Below, one piece after another: positions 1-12,300 of a stretch of DNA of 64,000 bases; the first letter of the stretch is position 1, and each line of letters opens with the position of its first letter. The DNA lies in NCBI GenBank assembly GCA_000149265.1, contig CH003021.1:186001-250000 (forward strand), in the 5' to 3' direction. This stretch comes from Ciona savignyi. Its lineage: Eukaryota > Chordata > Ascidiacea > Phlebobranchia > Cionidae. Both the position numbers and the translations under genes were made by a program. The notes under the pieces are model-generated. The model had not been told where the DNA came from, ran no database searches, and was given only the letters and a program-made list of their open reading frames with translations.

Positions 1-192
1 ACATCGGGTTCCCAATCGACAGTTTGCTAAAATTTGTAAATTTATTATCAAACCAATTTCTCAAGGGATTGAACTAATAACTTCAACTTCAGCCAAAAGG
101 TTAAATTATCCAAAACTTACATAAAAATGTTAAAAATTGTCAGAATACTGTAGCTTAGATCTTCTGTCAGTTATAAGACAATTTTGATTAAT

Positions 193-240
<48 letters not shown>

Positions 241-2702
241 TACAGTGGAACCCCGCTTACCTGACCACCTAGGGGACTGTGATCAAGCGGTCGCGTTAAC
301 GGGGTGGTCGTGTTAGTGAATTTTGATTTGCAGCAAGTTGTCGTCATATGCAGCTTAAACGTCTGCATTTTTACTAAATTTTCACCAAATGCCATTATTT
401 TTTATCAGATACTGCAGAATGAATTTAATACTAAAGTTTATCTTGTAGAATTCAGTTCTGTCTGCCACATTTTTTTGTTTGCACGCATTTATTCTTATTG
501 TTTTGATCGTAAAATAAATTTAACCTTGTTATTTTGGTGCCAAGGGCAATTTATTTAGCACATGTGGTCACTTAAGCGGAGTCAAATTTGAAGTTTTGGA
601 CCAAAATATGGCGGTCCTGGTCTGGAAACCGGGGTGGTCGCGTTATTGAAACAGAATGCAATGCATTACCATAGTAAATTATTTGGGACCGCACTAAAGT
701 GTCCTGATAATGAGGTGGTCGTGTTATCGAGGTGGTCTCCAAGCGGGGTTCCACTGTATATATATATTAGCATAATCTAATAACCAGAACCTCAGTGTTA
801 AAATGTGCTACAAAAACAATTTTAAAGATTATAACTTAATGGGGAAGGAACAAAACACAGTGCGCTAAATTCCATTTTGTATGACAACTTTATTAATACA
901 TTTAGGAAAAAAACAAGTGACAAAGAGATAAACCACAAAAATTGGTACAAAAATTTACGGGTTAATGTAATTAAGGAATCAAAATTACTTGGCGATGTGT
1001 CGTAAGGATTGGAGGACGGCAGGGAAGTGTATGGGAATCTAATCATATAACTCTGTATGGAACTTGAATTCGGAAAGTAAATTCCAATTGGATTTAGAAA
1101 GGTGGTATTTATATACGCTGCTTCCATTTCAGCCTGGATAAATAAAATGGTAGAAGAAATAAAATTTATCAGAATTGGTTAATTTTATTCTCTAAATCAG
1201 TGTGGTCCAACTTACGGGCCATTTCACAACAACGTGACAGCTTGCGGGGTACTTCAAGCAAAATGATCAGAAAAACAACAGCCTAACCATGTTGCCATCA
1301 TTTGACTATTTTACTGCAAACATTGCTACATTCTTCTACAGCCCTACACCATACTATGAACATATACTTCACCAGCGAGAAGCTATCATTCAATAAACAT
1401 TTGTGTGGTGTAATAATGAATTCTAACAGTCGTATTAAATTTTACATAAAGTCATAAGCTTGATTTTTAAACGAGTCTTGCAACTATTTAAAGATGCTAT
1501 ACCTGTTATAAATAAAATTACTGACTGTAACAAAAATATAAATTAAATCAATACTGTGAAACATGCGCCTGCAGTTGGACCACGCTGATATAAAAAAAAA
1601 TTCCTTGGCTGCTTTAATAAAAAGCAAAACAAGCAGGGATACAAGATACAATAATTTCAGCTCACCTTTGAGTTGAAGTAAGCGATGTTTATATTAGGTG
1701 ACAAGATGCTGAAGTTTGCAATGGTTTTCATCAAACTAAAAGTATTTTAAATAAATATTTAGTGCAGTGTCCGCCCCTTAATTAAAAAGCAATGTACTTC
1801 TTAATAAATGTGCGACTTATATTCTATCTCCATTTGTGCAACACATAACCAAACATCCAAACAGTGCAATAATAAATGTAGTAATTTCCTTTAGTGTGAA
1901 TAAACTTTGACGATAGTTGTTGGAACAACTAGAGGCTTTGTGCCCATTAGTGCATTTCGCACCAATGAATAAGATTATATTTTTTTTCTAATAATCGCAC
2001 AGTTTCCCATTAAATTCAACCAGCTCAATGTTGTTTCCTACAGACACCCACAAGCATAACTCATATTTTGTTGGTCAAAGTAAGCAAACATTCGAGTAGT
2101 CGCAGCTTTGCAAACAAACAAACCCTTACTTAGTAGCTTCGGGAAATTGAGGAGCAATATACAGATGAGTAAGATTTTGAATCGGATTAAGATCATTGGA
2201 GAACAGACTTGATTGATTTCCTTTTGACATTTCCGGATAGCTTTGAGGTTTGAATGCAACCAACTTTAGTACCACCAACAAAACGACAAAGTATATTGGC
2301 ATGATAACTTCCTGAAATGACATACAAAATGACTTAAAAAAAGAGATTGTTACTTTATAACACAGAGTCAAACTGAAGATGAATCTGATGAGTGTGACAA
2401 TGAAAATAATAAATTTGTCTTATTTATAATAATATTAATCTGCTGACACTAGAAGAAAATAATACTTTTTGACTTGGATTTCTTAGGTTATTAAAAAAAA
2501 GAAGAGAGACAAGAAATGTATCATCTCTCCTTAAAGATGTCAAGTGGTAATGTGGATCTTCAATTTACCTATGTCTCTTACACAAAACATCACATAAACA
2601 ATATGAATACAAACCCACCTGAAATGTTTCTGATTTTCTCTGCCTTTTTACATAGTAAATGCGGATGAGTAGTGCCTTTACTTGTTTAAATAGCAAAGAC
2701 AT
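1..2702 (-). CDS. ABCA-family ABC transporter, N-terminal part (runs off left edge)
   Basis: Five exons can be chained on the minus strand in consistent phase: 2702-2619 (28 codons from the ATG), 2311-2130, 1735-1666, 1133-989, and a cut exon from 26 leftwards (least certain). The first begins MSLLFKQVKALLIR and ends in a basic KRQRKSETFQ stretch; the second opens with the hydrophobic segment EVIMPIYFVVLLVVLKLVAF. This is the ABCA layout: a short cytoplasmic 'LLxKNxxxxxR' lead, then the first membrane helix, then a large extracellular loop. Later exons give loop sequence with the typical 'GIYF....SYMIRFPYTSLP' pattern. It looks closest to ABCA5/ABCA3-type N-termini. ABCA proteins are full transporters moving lipids; the ATPase domains lie outside the window. 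Intron 4 holds the MITE at 243-756. No frameshift seen in the part present. Confidence 0.72.
189..240. repeat. (TA)n microsatellite
   Basis: Nearly uninterrupted TA dinucleotides directly beside the left end of the TA-targeting MITE; the right end of the MITE runs into a short (TA)n at 757-767. Confidence 0.9.
243..756. mobile_element. MITE with TA target duplication (pogo/Tc1-mariner-like)
   Basis: The termini are inverted repeats: CAGTGGAACCCCGCTT at 243-258 and its perfect complement at 741-756, flanked by TA on both sides inside a (TA)n microsatellite at about 189-240. Internally it repeats 'ggtggtcgcgtta'-like words in both orientations and codes for nothing. TA duplication points to the Tc1/mariner/pogo superfamily. 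It lies inside an intron of the ABCA gene. Confidence 0.75.
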
Positions 2703-4394
2703 CCTGAATCCTTCGTAGCTTTTCTTTTTTAGAGAAAGTAGATTATAATTTATAGTAACATACCCAGTGCCTTTTAATGGGATTTGTCACTGCAAACAAA
2801 AATGGAACATGAAAGTAAAAATACCAAAATTTTAACAGAAAATTTAGCTACAGACTTGGATTAGCTGCCAAATATTGCAGAAATAAACAAATAAACCAGC
2901 TGTACCATTAAACTTATATATATATATTTGGTTACCAAGATACTATACGATAGTAGATAACTATATAATCAAAGAAACATGTATAACTAAATATACCAGT
3001 ACTGCCACAGCTTTGTATCTACACCAATATCTGTATTATATTCTACCGCTAAGTTAGCTAAGATTCATAAATTAATTGCTGTTATCTTGTAAAACCCAGA
3101 TAAGTAGGCAATGAGACCAGTTCAGTTAAACCTAGGATTTTACAGATGCATCCTTTGCTTTTAAATAAAAAAAGTAAGTTAGTTTATCTTACTGATTTTT
3201 TTTTTAAATTTAGCAATATATTAATTTGTTTCACCTCAACAGTGTGTGAAACACAATCACTATGGAACAAGTTGTTAATAGAATAGCCAGTAGTCATTGC
3301 CGTTTAATCAATGCAATGTTGGCTTTACAGTTCCTTTCCACAAACTTAAATCGTCAAGGTATAATTGATGTAGTATTACCCATAAGACCATTTTAATGTA
3401 GTAGTTCTGATAACCATTATACAAAACACATTGTATAAAGCCAGACAGATTATGACGTTGGTCATAAGGTATTATAACAAACTGGTGTTCTAATGCTCTT
3501 GACCCACCCAAGTAAAAATTAATATCTCATTCTATATAACTGTGGATTGAAAAGTAACTACTATATTTTTAACCAATTTAATGGGTGTGTCATTTGTATA
3601 CTGGAGGGTGAGAAAATGATACCAGTACTGTCTGATAACTTAAGCACACATTCTAGTTGGCAAAGCTATTGCAATGCGCTGTATAATATTAAGACATTGC
3701 TGCTGAGTTACTTTAACTCATTATTACTATGGGTTTAATTCATAAAGATTGTATGCTCAGTTTCTTGCTCAAGGGCACAACCGCCTTGGTAACTACCAGT
3801 GTCACACAGCCTTTGGGTTGAAAGGCTCGCTCGAACAAACTATATATATGTATATATATATATACCCATAGCGGTCTCTGTTAATTAACTTGGATACATA
3901 GTAAACATTCTTTAGCGTAAATGAATTGCCGGCACGTGCGCTAGTACTTAAACGTTTATACCGAATTACCTTTCTCTTTACTTACTCTTTTGACCTTCTG
4001 TGGGACTTTTATTTTGTTGTTGTTTGTAGTCACATGAATATCACGAGACACGCGAAGAAGGTCTCTCTTTTTTCTATTTGGACGGAGCACGTGAGAACTG
4101 TGAGACGATACCATGAAAACAACTGTACAACGGTGGGAATTAACACGCAAGTTGTACTTTGTAGTTTTATGGCAAATTATTGTGGTGGAAAGTAAAATAT
4201 ATATTTAGTTAACCTCTGCCCTAGTCCGCCCGCTCAGCAAGTTACTTAATATGTTACTTTTTAACCGAAAGGTTGTTTTTATGATCACACAGCCACTTGC
4301 TAGCTGGTTGTGTCGCTGGGTTAAATACTTATGGATTGTAACTTTATATATGCAACAGACGGCAACAGCTTCTGCAGACTATAAGCTTAACAAT

Positions 4395-4530
4395 GTAAAA
4401 ATCCTTCACTAAGGTTTCCCGTCTAACTGCCTTGCCCAAAGACACAACCGACTACCTAGCGACCAGTTTCAAACCTGTAACTCTTCGGCTGAAAGGCGAC
4501 GCAGTAAACCACCACACTAATCTGTTGGAC
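4395..4530 (-). repeat. tRNA-derived SINE, 5' (head) fragment
   Basis: Minus-strand copy of the head shared with 5240-5535 and 40630-40866: 'ggtttactgcgtcgcctttc' style A-box region, then a B-box-like 'ggtttgaaactggtcgct', then the 'tgtgtctttgggcaaggca' segment. The 3' tail is missing. A second, shorter minus-strand head fragment lies at about 3750-3830. Confidence 0.65.
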
Positions 4531-4969
4531 TCTGTTATATAGGACATATTAGGTATTTTAAATATGTAGAATTTACTCATTACAAAAAGTCACATGTTAT
4601 GTTTTGCCATCGGCCAAAACGAACGTTTTTCTTCTCTGTAGTCACGTGATGGTTAATAAAAGGTCACAAGACAAAAACCAAGTAAACTATGCACACGTGA
4701 TTTTGCATCGTGATGACAACCGTGACGTTCATGGAAAGAACCGGCACTGACGTACGCCAAATATTTCTGAGTTTACGTTACAGATCCCAGCTTAAATTTA
4801 AAGTTGTGAATAAATCTAAGACTTCCCGTATTTTCAGTGACAGTCGTTTTCGTGAAGCCATATGGCTGTATTTTCAGTGACACGTATTTTCGTGAAGCCA
4901 GTTTGCACTGGAGAGATGGACAATGTCAGCCAAAGATTGAGGGATGGTAAATGATTCATGTTTAACCCC

Positions 4970-5140
4970 GGTTCTACTAAATTAAAGGAACATGTGTAGG
5001 CCTATCATATACAACACACTGCAATATCACCGGTAATTCGACAGTGGGCGCAAGGTTATCTGACGATTGCCCGTGTGTTAACCCCTTTGGTTTTCCTATT
5101 CATGGGGATGAACATGAATATCCTATCCTATCCTACCTGT
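4970..5140 (+). repeat. SINE 3' half with (ATCCT)n tail
   Basis: Begins 'ggttctactaaattaaa' and continues through 'acaacacactgcaatatcaccggtaa' style sequence to the tail 'atatcctatcctatcctac'. It is the 3' half of the same family as 22145-22423. The next copy (5240-5535) is inverted, so the two tails face each other about 100 bp apart. Confidence 0.65.
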
Positions 5141-5239
5141 AAAAAATCAATGTCGGTTTACTTCCGACGGCGCAACCGCGCTTGGGTTCAATTTTGTGTG
5201 GATGCAATTTTGGGTGTGTTCATTCCCATGTAGGTTCAT

Positions 5240-5535
5240 TATAGGATAGGATGGGATAGGATTGTCATGTTCTCCCCGTAAATGGAAAAGCGCAAGGGAC
5301 GTAACATATACGGGAAACCGTCAGATTATCTTGCGCCCATCATCGAGTAACTGGAACTTTTGCAGTGTATTGTGTATAATTGAGATATTTCTTAAATTAA
5401 GCAAAAGCCAATATTCCACTGGGTTTAGAAAATGTCCGCTTAGTGCCTTGTCCAAGGATACAACCGACCGGCTCGCGACCAGTTTCGAACTTGAAAACCC
5501 TCCGATTGAACGTCGATGGACTATCGATTTGTTAA
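5240..5535 (-). repeat. tRNA-derived SINE, near full-length
   Basis: Read on the minus strand it has a tRNA-like head with a B-box (GGTTCGAAACTGG-like), the 'cttggacaaggcac' segment, 'ccagtggaatat', 'acaatacactgcaa', a conserved 'gatgggcgcaagataatctgacgg' region and a tail of ATCCTATCCC units. Same order as at 22145-22423 and 40630-40866. Confidence 0.7.
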
Positions 5536-5566
5536 ATAAAATTGAGTCGTTTCTTTAGTTGTAATA

Positions 5567-5692
5567 TAGAACCCAATAATCCTATTGGTTTCAGGCAATG
5601 TCCGTCAAGTGCCTTGCCAAAACCGACCTGCTAGCGACTAGTTTGCAACTCTCTGACTGAAAGGCGATCCACTAAACCAACCAAGCTAATTT
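5567..5692 (-). repeat. tRNA-derived SINE, head fragment
   Basis: Minus-strand head fragment with the same words (ggtttagtggatcgcctttc, tagcaggtcggttttggcaa) directly following the fuller copy at 5240-5535; the 3' half is absent. Confidence 0.6.
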
Positions 5693-6338
5693 AAATTTCT
5701 GGTGAATAACAATACCGATTGCGTGATTTATCTTGTTTGTTTCTTAAGATTTAACTTGTTTGGAAAGATTGATCAATTAGAGGTTATATCTTGCTCTGCA
5801 GATTCTGCTCGATATGGCGATGTTTAAGTCTTGTGCACCATACAACCTGTACATATTCTTAGAAAGATGCGACACCAAATCCTTTTCTTGCTGATCAATA
5901 TGCAGTTGTCCAATAGACCTGATAGGATTTTTCTACGGCGTTTACCCAATGGGGATAAAACACGAATATCCTAATTGTATCTACATCACGATGTGTGAAC
6001 AGGCTTTATAAGGAAGTAACACATTTAAACGTATTAACAGGTGAATTATTTTATTAAGTATATTTAAATTCTTTATATTTAAAATATTTTTGTTTGAGGT
6101 AATAAAATATGCACTTAAAATAAATACAATAATGATTTTCTAATTCTACCTGCACGACATAGGTTAAAGCATTTTTGCCATCTGGTTGAATTGAATTGAT
6201 TTACTTAATAATGTAATAGCTCATGTACGTGAGTATCAAATCACTTACCGCAAGTTGGTTTTCTACATGCCTTTGCGTTCAGTTGTCTGCGTGTTTTGTG
6301 AAGTAACTTAACACTGTCACAATAAAAGAGGTGTAAAA

Positions 6339-9300
6339 ATGTTTACTTCAATAAAGAAGTGGGTGAAAAATGAAGACAACCCTCCATCAAGAGGAGCAAC
6401 TTCCGTTTCCGGAATGCAAACAATGCGATCTGATTTGCAGAGGAAATTTGCCAAAGGAGTACAATACAATTGTGAGTTAAAACACTGATTATGGCAGATT
6501 ATCTATATACATAATAGTTTACTAAAATGAAGATTGGAGGGTTATGTATAGATTTACAGCTGGGGTTAAACTTAGCATTAGTTCTGGGATTGAGATTAGT
6601 GCTTGGGGCAGGGTTAGAATAAGTTATTATACTTTGTTTGCTCAGTTTTCTTTTATCCCCATTTACCTTATTTTAATGTTGCCCCATGGAAAATGGTAAA
6701 TTAACTACTAGTAGGCCGTTATGAAAAGTCTCATGTTTACCCATGTGAAATTTTTCATGGCTTTTAAAGCATAAATATATTTTTTTGCTATAAATATGGC
6801 TTATTTTTTTTTCTAAACATCAAAGTGACTTAATTACAAATCACTCCCAGCATGAATTAAACTTTTAGTGTAAATTGTTTGAATGTATGAATTGTGTACC
6901 TGTCTCCAGATAGTTTTTTGCCCATACCTTTTCCATACTTATCCTGGTAAAAATACATGGAGTATTTACGCTAAACCATGGTGTATACATGACATTTTAG
7001 TGCCAGCATCTATTAAATAAAAGATATAACACAAAACTTAAAAGTAATTAAACATCTGACTGAAAAACAAAAAAGCAACACAATCACACATATGTTTTCA
7101 CTGACTCATACATATGGTGTTGTTAAAAACTACCATGGTTTTTTAAATGGCTTGTCACTTAGTCAAAAAATTATGGCATCTGTTTGCACTGTTAGTAAAT
7201 ATTTGAGAAAATTGACCTACATCTTAAAAATAACAAAGTCTTAATTGCTTGCAAAATATTAGAATGCATTGTTGCAGAAGATGTTTAAAAAAATGGCTGT
7301 GCTTTCAGACTCTGTCATACCTATGTATTTTATCCATATAAACAACAATAATAATATCCTATCCTAATAACCAGGCTGCTAACTGAATCCTGAAATGTTT
7401 AAATATGCCATCCATACATTAATAATATGTGTGGTAAGTTTTTTACAAATGAACATACCAGTACCAAGATATGTCACCAGTCACCAAATTTGTTTGTGTG
7501 TGTGTGCAAGATAGAAAATAGTCATCAATAGTTTTTCAGACTGTTTTAAATAAACATGCCAACAATTTTTACATTTTCCAGTGAAAATAATTATTCGTGG
7601 TGACCGAAACACTGGCAAAACTTGTCTGTGGCATCGACTGCAAGGTCACAAATTTTTGGAAGAATATGTGCCTACTCCTGAGATACAGGCTGCATCTATA
7701 CATTGGAATTATAAGGGTAGGACTCTTAATAAAAACAGTTTTGAAAAGAAAAATTTTACTGAATTGTTGTTTTCTTGTTTTAGCTACTGACGATGTTGTC
7801 AAAGTAGATGTGTGGGATGTTGTTGATCAAGGTGAGAACTTTTGTTGTTAGCTTAAATAAAAAAGAATCAACTAACTGAGCGCACTCATCAAGGATGATG
7901 TTAATTTAAAATGCATGTGTGTATAGAAAGCTTAATTTATATATTTTTAACGACTACTTAAACGTACCCCAAAATCCATATTTGTGGTTTTGTATAATAA
8001 CTAGTCCTTGCTGCAAACTAGTCAGCTCTAAAGTTTACTGCTTTAACATAGTCATTGCTGTACGAAATTGAGATTAAAAAGGGAGGGAGATTAGGGGTGT
8101 GAAAAATTAATGATTAACCATGGTTAACCGTTTCTATGGTTAACCGTCACGTCAAATTTTAACCGTTTTTTAACAACTCTTTTTTTTAAACTCTTATCTG
8201 TTCGTTGGTAGGTAAAACGCACTCTTTTCTGACATGAAATACCTGTCTGACAACTGTAGTTTGCTTTAATTCTATGCATAGAGGTGGGCGTAATTACGAA
8301 TTTACGTTCAGTTACGTAATTAGTTAATTACGGACATCGGAATTGCGTTACGGACGTCAAATCGAAATTACGTAATTACGGATTTCTCCGTAATTATTCA
8401 AACGGGATATGCACGTCATTGTAAATATACTTTCTGAGCAATTCCTTGTTTTAGTCTTAGCAAATTAATTTTGTTTGTTCATTGTTGTTCGAGTAAAATA
8501 GTTCGAACCCCCGATAGAAATAATCACAATCCCGGTAAATACATGCGATCTTGGATTCGCGCCAATCAGCGCGGCAAGATAAAAGGAAACGCCGCAACGA
8601 TCTGCGGCTTGTTTACTCGCCGAATGCTATGTATCGCCTACGGCTGCCCGACCTATAACTTTCTTTGCCAAAAACGGTGCCGATTTGACAATGCATAAAG
8701 AAAATCGGTTAACGGTTAACCGATTATTGTTACATCAGTTAACCGTTTTAAAAATTAACCGTTAATTCGCAGCCCTAAGGGAGATACAACAAAGAGTGTG
8801 ATTCTAACCAGTGAAATAGTTTAGTGGCGAATATGCTGACAATGTAATTATCATTTAATGAAAATCGTCCCTCCCTCACTTTTTTAATCTTAATATCCTA
8901 AAGCAAGAAATATGTTATAGCAGTAAACTTTAAAGATTGTCAAAGATGTCTGGTGTGTCCAGACTTCAAACTTTGTATCATAACTAACTCTTTAGCCAAT
9001 GAAAAATTTAGGGTTAGGAAAGAAAATGTATGTAATCTTAAATAAATTAGACTGTCCTGTATTTTACCAGGTTAGTAATATCAAAATTGGATTGCATTAA
9101 ACTGCCTGTAATAATTGTGCTAATGCAATTTCGCTAATGTGTACGTAGTAGTACTGGTTCGAGGTTGTATTTTTTGCGGATAACCGTATGGTATAGCTGC
9201 TGTTGAAATAATCTATTTTAGCTATACATAAAAAAAAACTCTTAAAATGGTGTGAAATTTTCTGGTGTTTTTGTCATTTTTTAAAACATGCCAAATGATG

Positions 9301-12300
9301 TGTTAAAATTAACAGATGAATACCAGAAAGATATTAAAATTGTATTCCTACACCAGGTAAACCAAAGAAGCCCAAGGAGACGCTAAAACTGGATCATAAA
9401 GATGACGAAGATGATGAACTACAACTTGATGCGAGTTTCCTAGACGTGTACAAAGGAGCACACGCTGTTATTATGGTTTTTGATATCACCAAAAAATGGA
9501 CGTTTAATTATATTGAACGAGAGCTTCCAAAGGTAAATGACTATGGTGTAGCAGGGTTCGAATTAAGAGAAGCGCAATCGCAAACCGTTTTTAAAGTTCG
9601 CGAAGTGCAAAATTTAACAAAATCTCGAAAATATAAATTACTGTTACTGATTTCGCGCACTTTTAATAATAAATCATCTACATGTTAATATAACATCTTT
9701 TGCCTTCAGCATAACATTTAACAATGACATTACTATTACATTTATTTAGCATGCCTTTTCTTTGCATTATTGACGTATAATAAGCATTTCTATCACAACG
9801 CAACAGTAGCCATTATGCGTTAATATACACAAAGATTCCTTTATTTATGATTGGCGGAGATGCAACACACCCATATTTATAAAGGTTATATGGTTTTTAC
9901 CGGGTAAGATTACTCGTTTCTAAGGCTTCGTTTCGTCGATATTCGTCGTATCCTACACACATTTAACTTACGATACGTTAATTGCAGTTTATCATTACAA
10001 CTAAATAAAGGTACTGTTTGCTTAATGAATTATCTTTCTGGTTTAACGATTAGTTTGAGAGGTTCTGAAATCGCATTCTAAGGCAATTTAACACAGCCAA
10101 TGCGCGAAAACGATTTTCTCCTAACCCACGCATTTCGCGAATCGTTTTAAAACCATTAATTCCAACCCTGAAGTAGGGTGAATAGTGTGATTAATATTAT
10201 AATGGTATCACGATTTTATGTTAATAATACATATGTAAACTAGATTTTAGTTCTAAGTATGTGCTGTGCATGATATTAAAGTAAAGAATTTACGGTATGT
10301 TTTATCTAGAAATGAAAGTATTGATCACTGATTAATTGTACTTAAATATATTTAATCCTACACTGTGCAACAGTCCAAAGAATTCCAATTTTACCACCTA
10401 GACAATAATGCATAATTACATAGACTTAAATCAGCCACACCGTGCTGTAGTATTGAGATATATATTGCATGCAGAGGTTAAGGAATTACCAGTATTTAGG
10501 GATGCACAAACTAGAATATCGAATCTTCCGGATTCGAATCCTACGGGATTCGAATCCAAATATTACGTTTATTTCGAATATTTGGATTCGAAATAAAATA
10601 CATTGCACATTAAGAAACTATAATTGCATGGAGTTTCTTTTTATTTCCATTGTACATATTGCAGCAGCGTTGATTACAATGGATATTATAAGCATGGGCG
10701 CCGACATCCGCCGTTGCGGCGCAACGTTGTAAATTCGCCGCAATGTCTGTTTTATAATTACGCAAAAAATTCCCTGCGCATTTAAATAATTATCACATTA
10801 AATCGTCTAACCGCAGCGCCGCTTTTCCAGCGGTGTTTATTGCTTTGATCGGCGGTTTGACCTAGGGTTACGTTGACCTAGATTCAATACAGGACCACTG
10901 ACGCACTCCCGTTTCCCCCCGTGTTCTTCCCATTACTAAGTATTAGCTAGAGAGAACAGTAGGCTAACATCGGTTAACGGTTAACGTTTTTTTTCTTTGA
11001 TCAGTTAACCGTTATAAGAATCTGGGTTCTTGCACAGCCCTCGCAGACACATAAATATTTGGTATATTCTTTCCGTATTGTTGACGCTGAGCTGCGTATT
11101 AACGACCATGCAATATTTCAGCGGGGGAAGTAGTTAAACACTTAAACTCCTGGCTTAATCTTTTAGCTTTGTAAATCGTTAGTATCATAGTTCTATCCGA
11201 GTAAGTTCGAGGCATAGGGTCGATTGTGACGTCATAAAATTTCGCGCAACGGTACCATTTTACTGAAGTCGCCGCCTATGATTATAAGTATGTAATCACT
11301 CTGGCCATAGAGGTAGTCAGCGGCAGCAGAATTTTTTGACGATCTTGAACTCGAGTTTGCTTTTTAATATAGAATAGGATTCGATATTCTGGATTCGAAA
11401 TAACTATTCTAGAATACCAAGATATTCTAGTTTGTGCATCCCTACCAGTATTATAAAATCTCACTCGCTTGGCCGTTTTTTGTAAATAGGGTGCTATCAT
11501 ACCAGTATTTTGATCTACTTTACACAAGCGTTGTTCACCATCAAAACTATAGGGTCAGAGCTAGTGTATGGCCAATGTGAATAATGTTCAGTGTTGGGAT
11601 TAAAAAACGCTATTCACAACAATAATGACTGTTTATTGTACACACACACCCAATAACAAAATATCCATGTTGACCATGTACACCTCACACTTATGTCATG
11701 TTTTAGCTGTCTTTAAAAAATTATGTTGATTGCTTTGCAGGTTCCACCTCACATCCCCGTTCTAATCCTTGGAAACCATAGAGACATGGGTGACCATCGC
11801 GTCATATCTTTTGATGAAATTGAGGCTTTGACCGAAAGTATAGAAAGGTATTCATTCATTAATAATTAATCAATGAAATATTACATATAAATTTAAAATT
11901 AAGGACGTGGTTAGAAAGATTGATTATAGTTTTTATATGACTAAAAATACAACGATATTGTGCATGTAAAACTAACTCATGTATATTCTTATAAAGGTTG
12001 TGTACTTGTGTACACTAATTAACATTTCATTACCATTCTGTCTGACATACCTTATAATTTAATTTCTATTGTTACATTAAGTGCATAAATCAAAACTTTT
12101 AAGTTTGCATAAAACTCAAATTCTTTGTGCACTGAGTAAATCTTTATAATATTTTCTTGTTACTGCAGCACAGATGGCTCAAGTTGCATACAACATTTAA
12201 ATTGCATTTCATTTGATTACCCAACAAACTATTTAATATTTGCATTAACAAAATCAATATTATGATCATGCATACAATGTTTTGACTACTAACCAGCACG

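Larger units (their letters stand above)
2703..6338. other. Intergenic region between divergent ABCA and RABL6 genes
   Basis: No convincing exon is visible. It should contain both promoters, but no core element stands out. Much of it is SINE fragments on the minus strand (about 3750-3830, 4395-4530, 5240-5535, 5567-5692) and a plus-strand fragment (4970-5140). At 4828-4900 there is a 40-bp tandem duplication beginning GTATTTTCAGTGACA. An open frame at 3926-4195 has no recognisable features and is left uncalled. Confidence 0.6.

Noticed and set aside
3926-4195. Small gene of 89 codons in the ABCA-RABL6 intergenic region
   Set aside because: No domain, no nearby promoter or poly(A) signal, opposite strand also open; likely chance.
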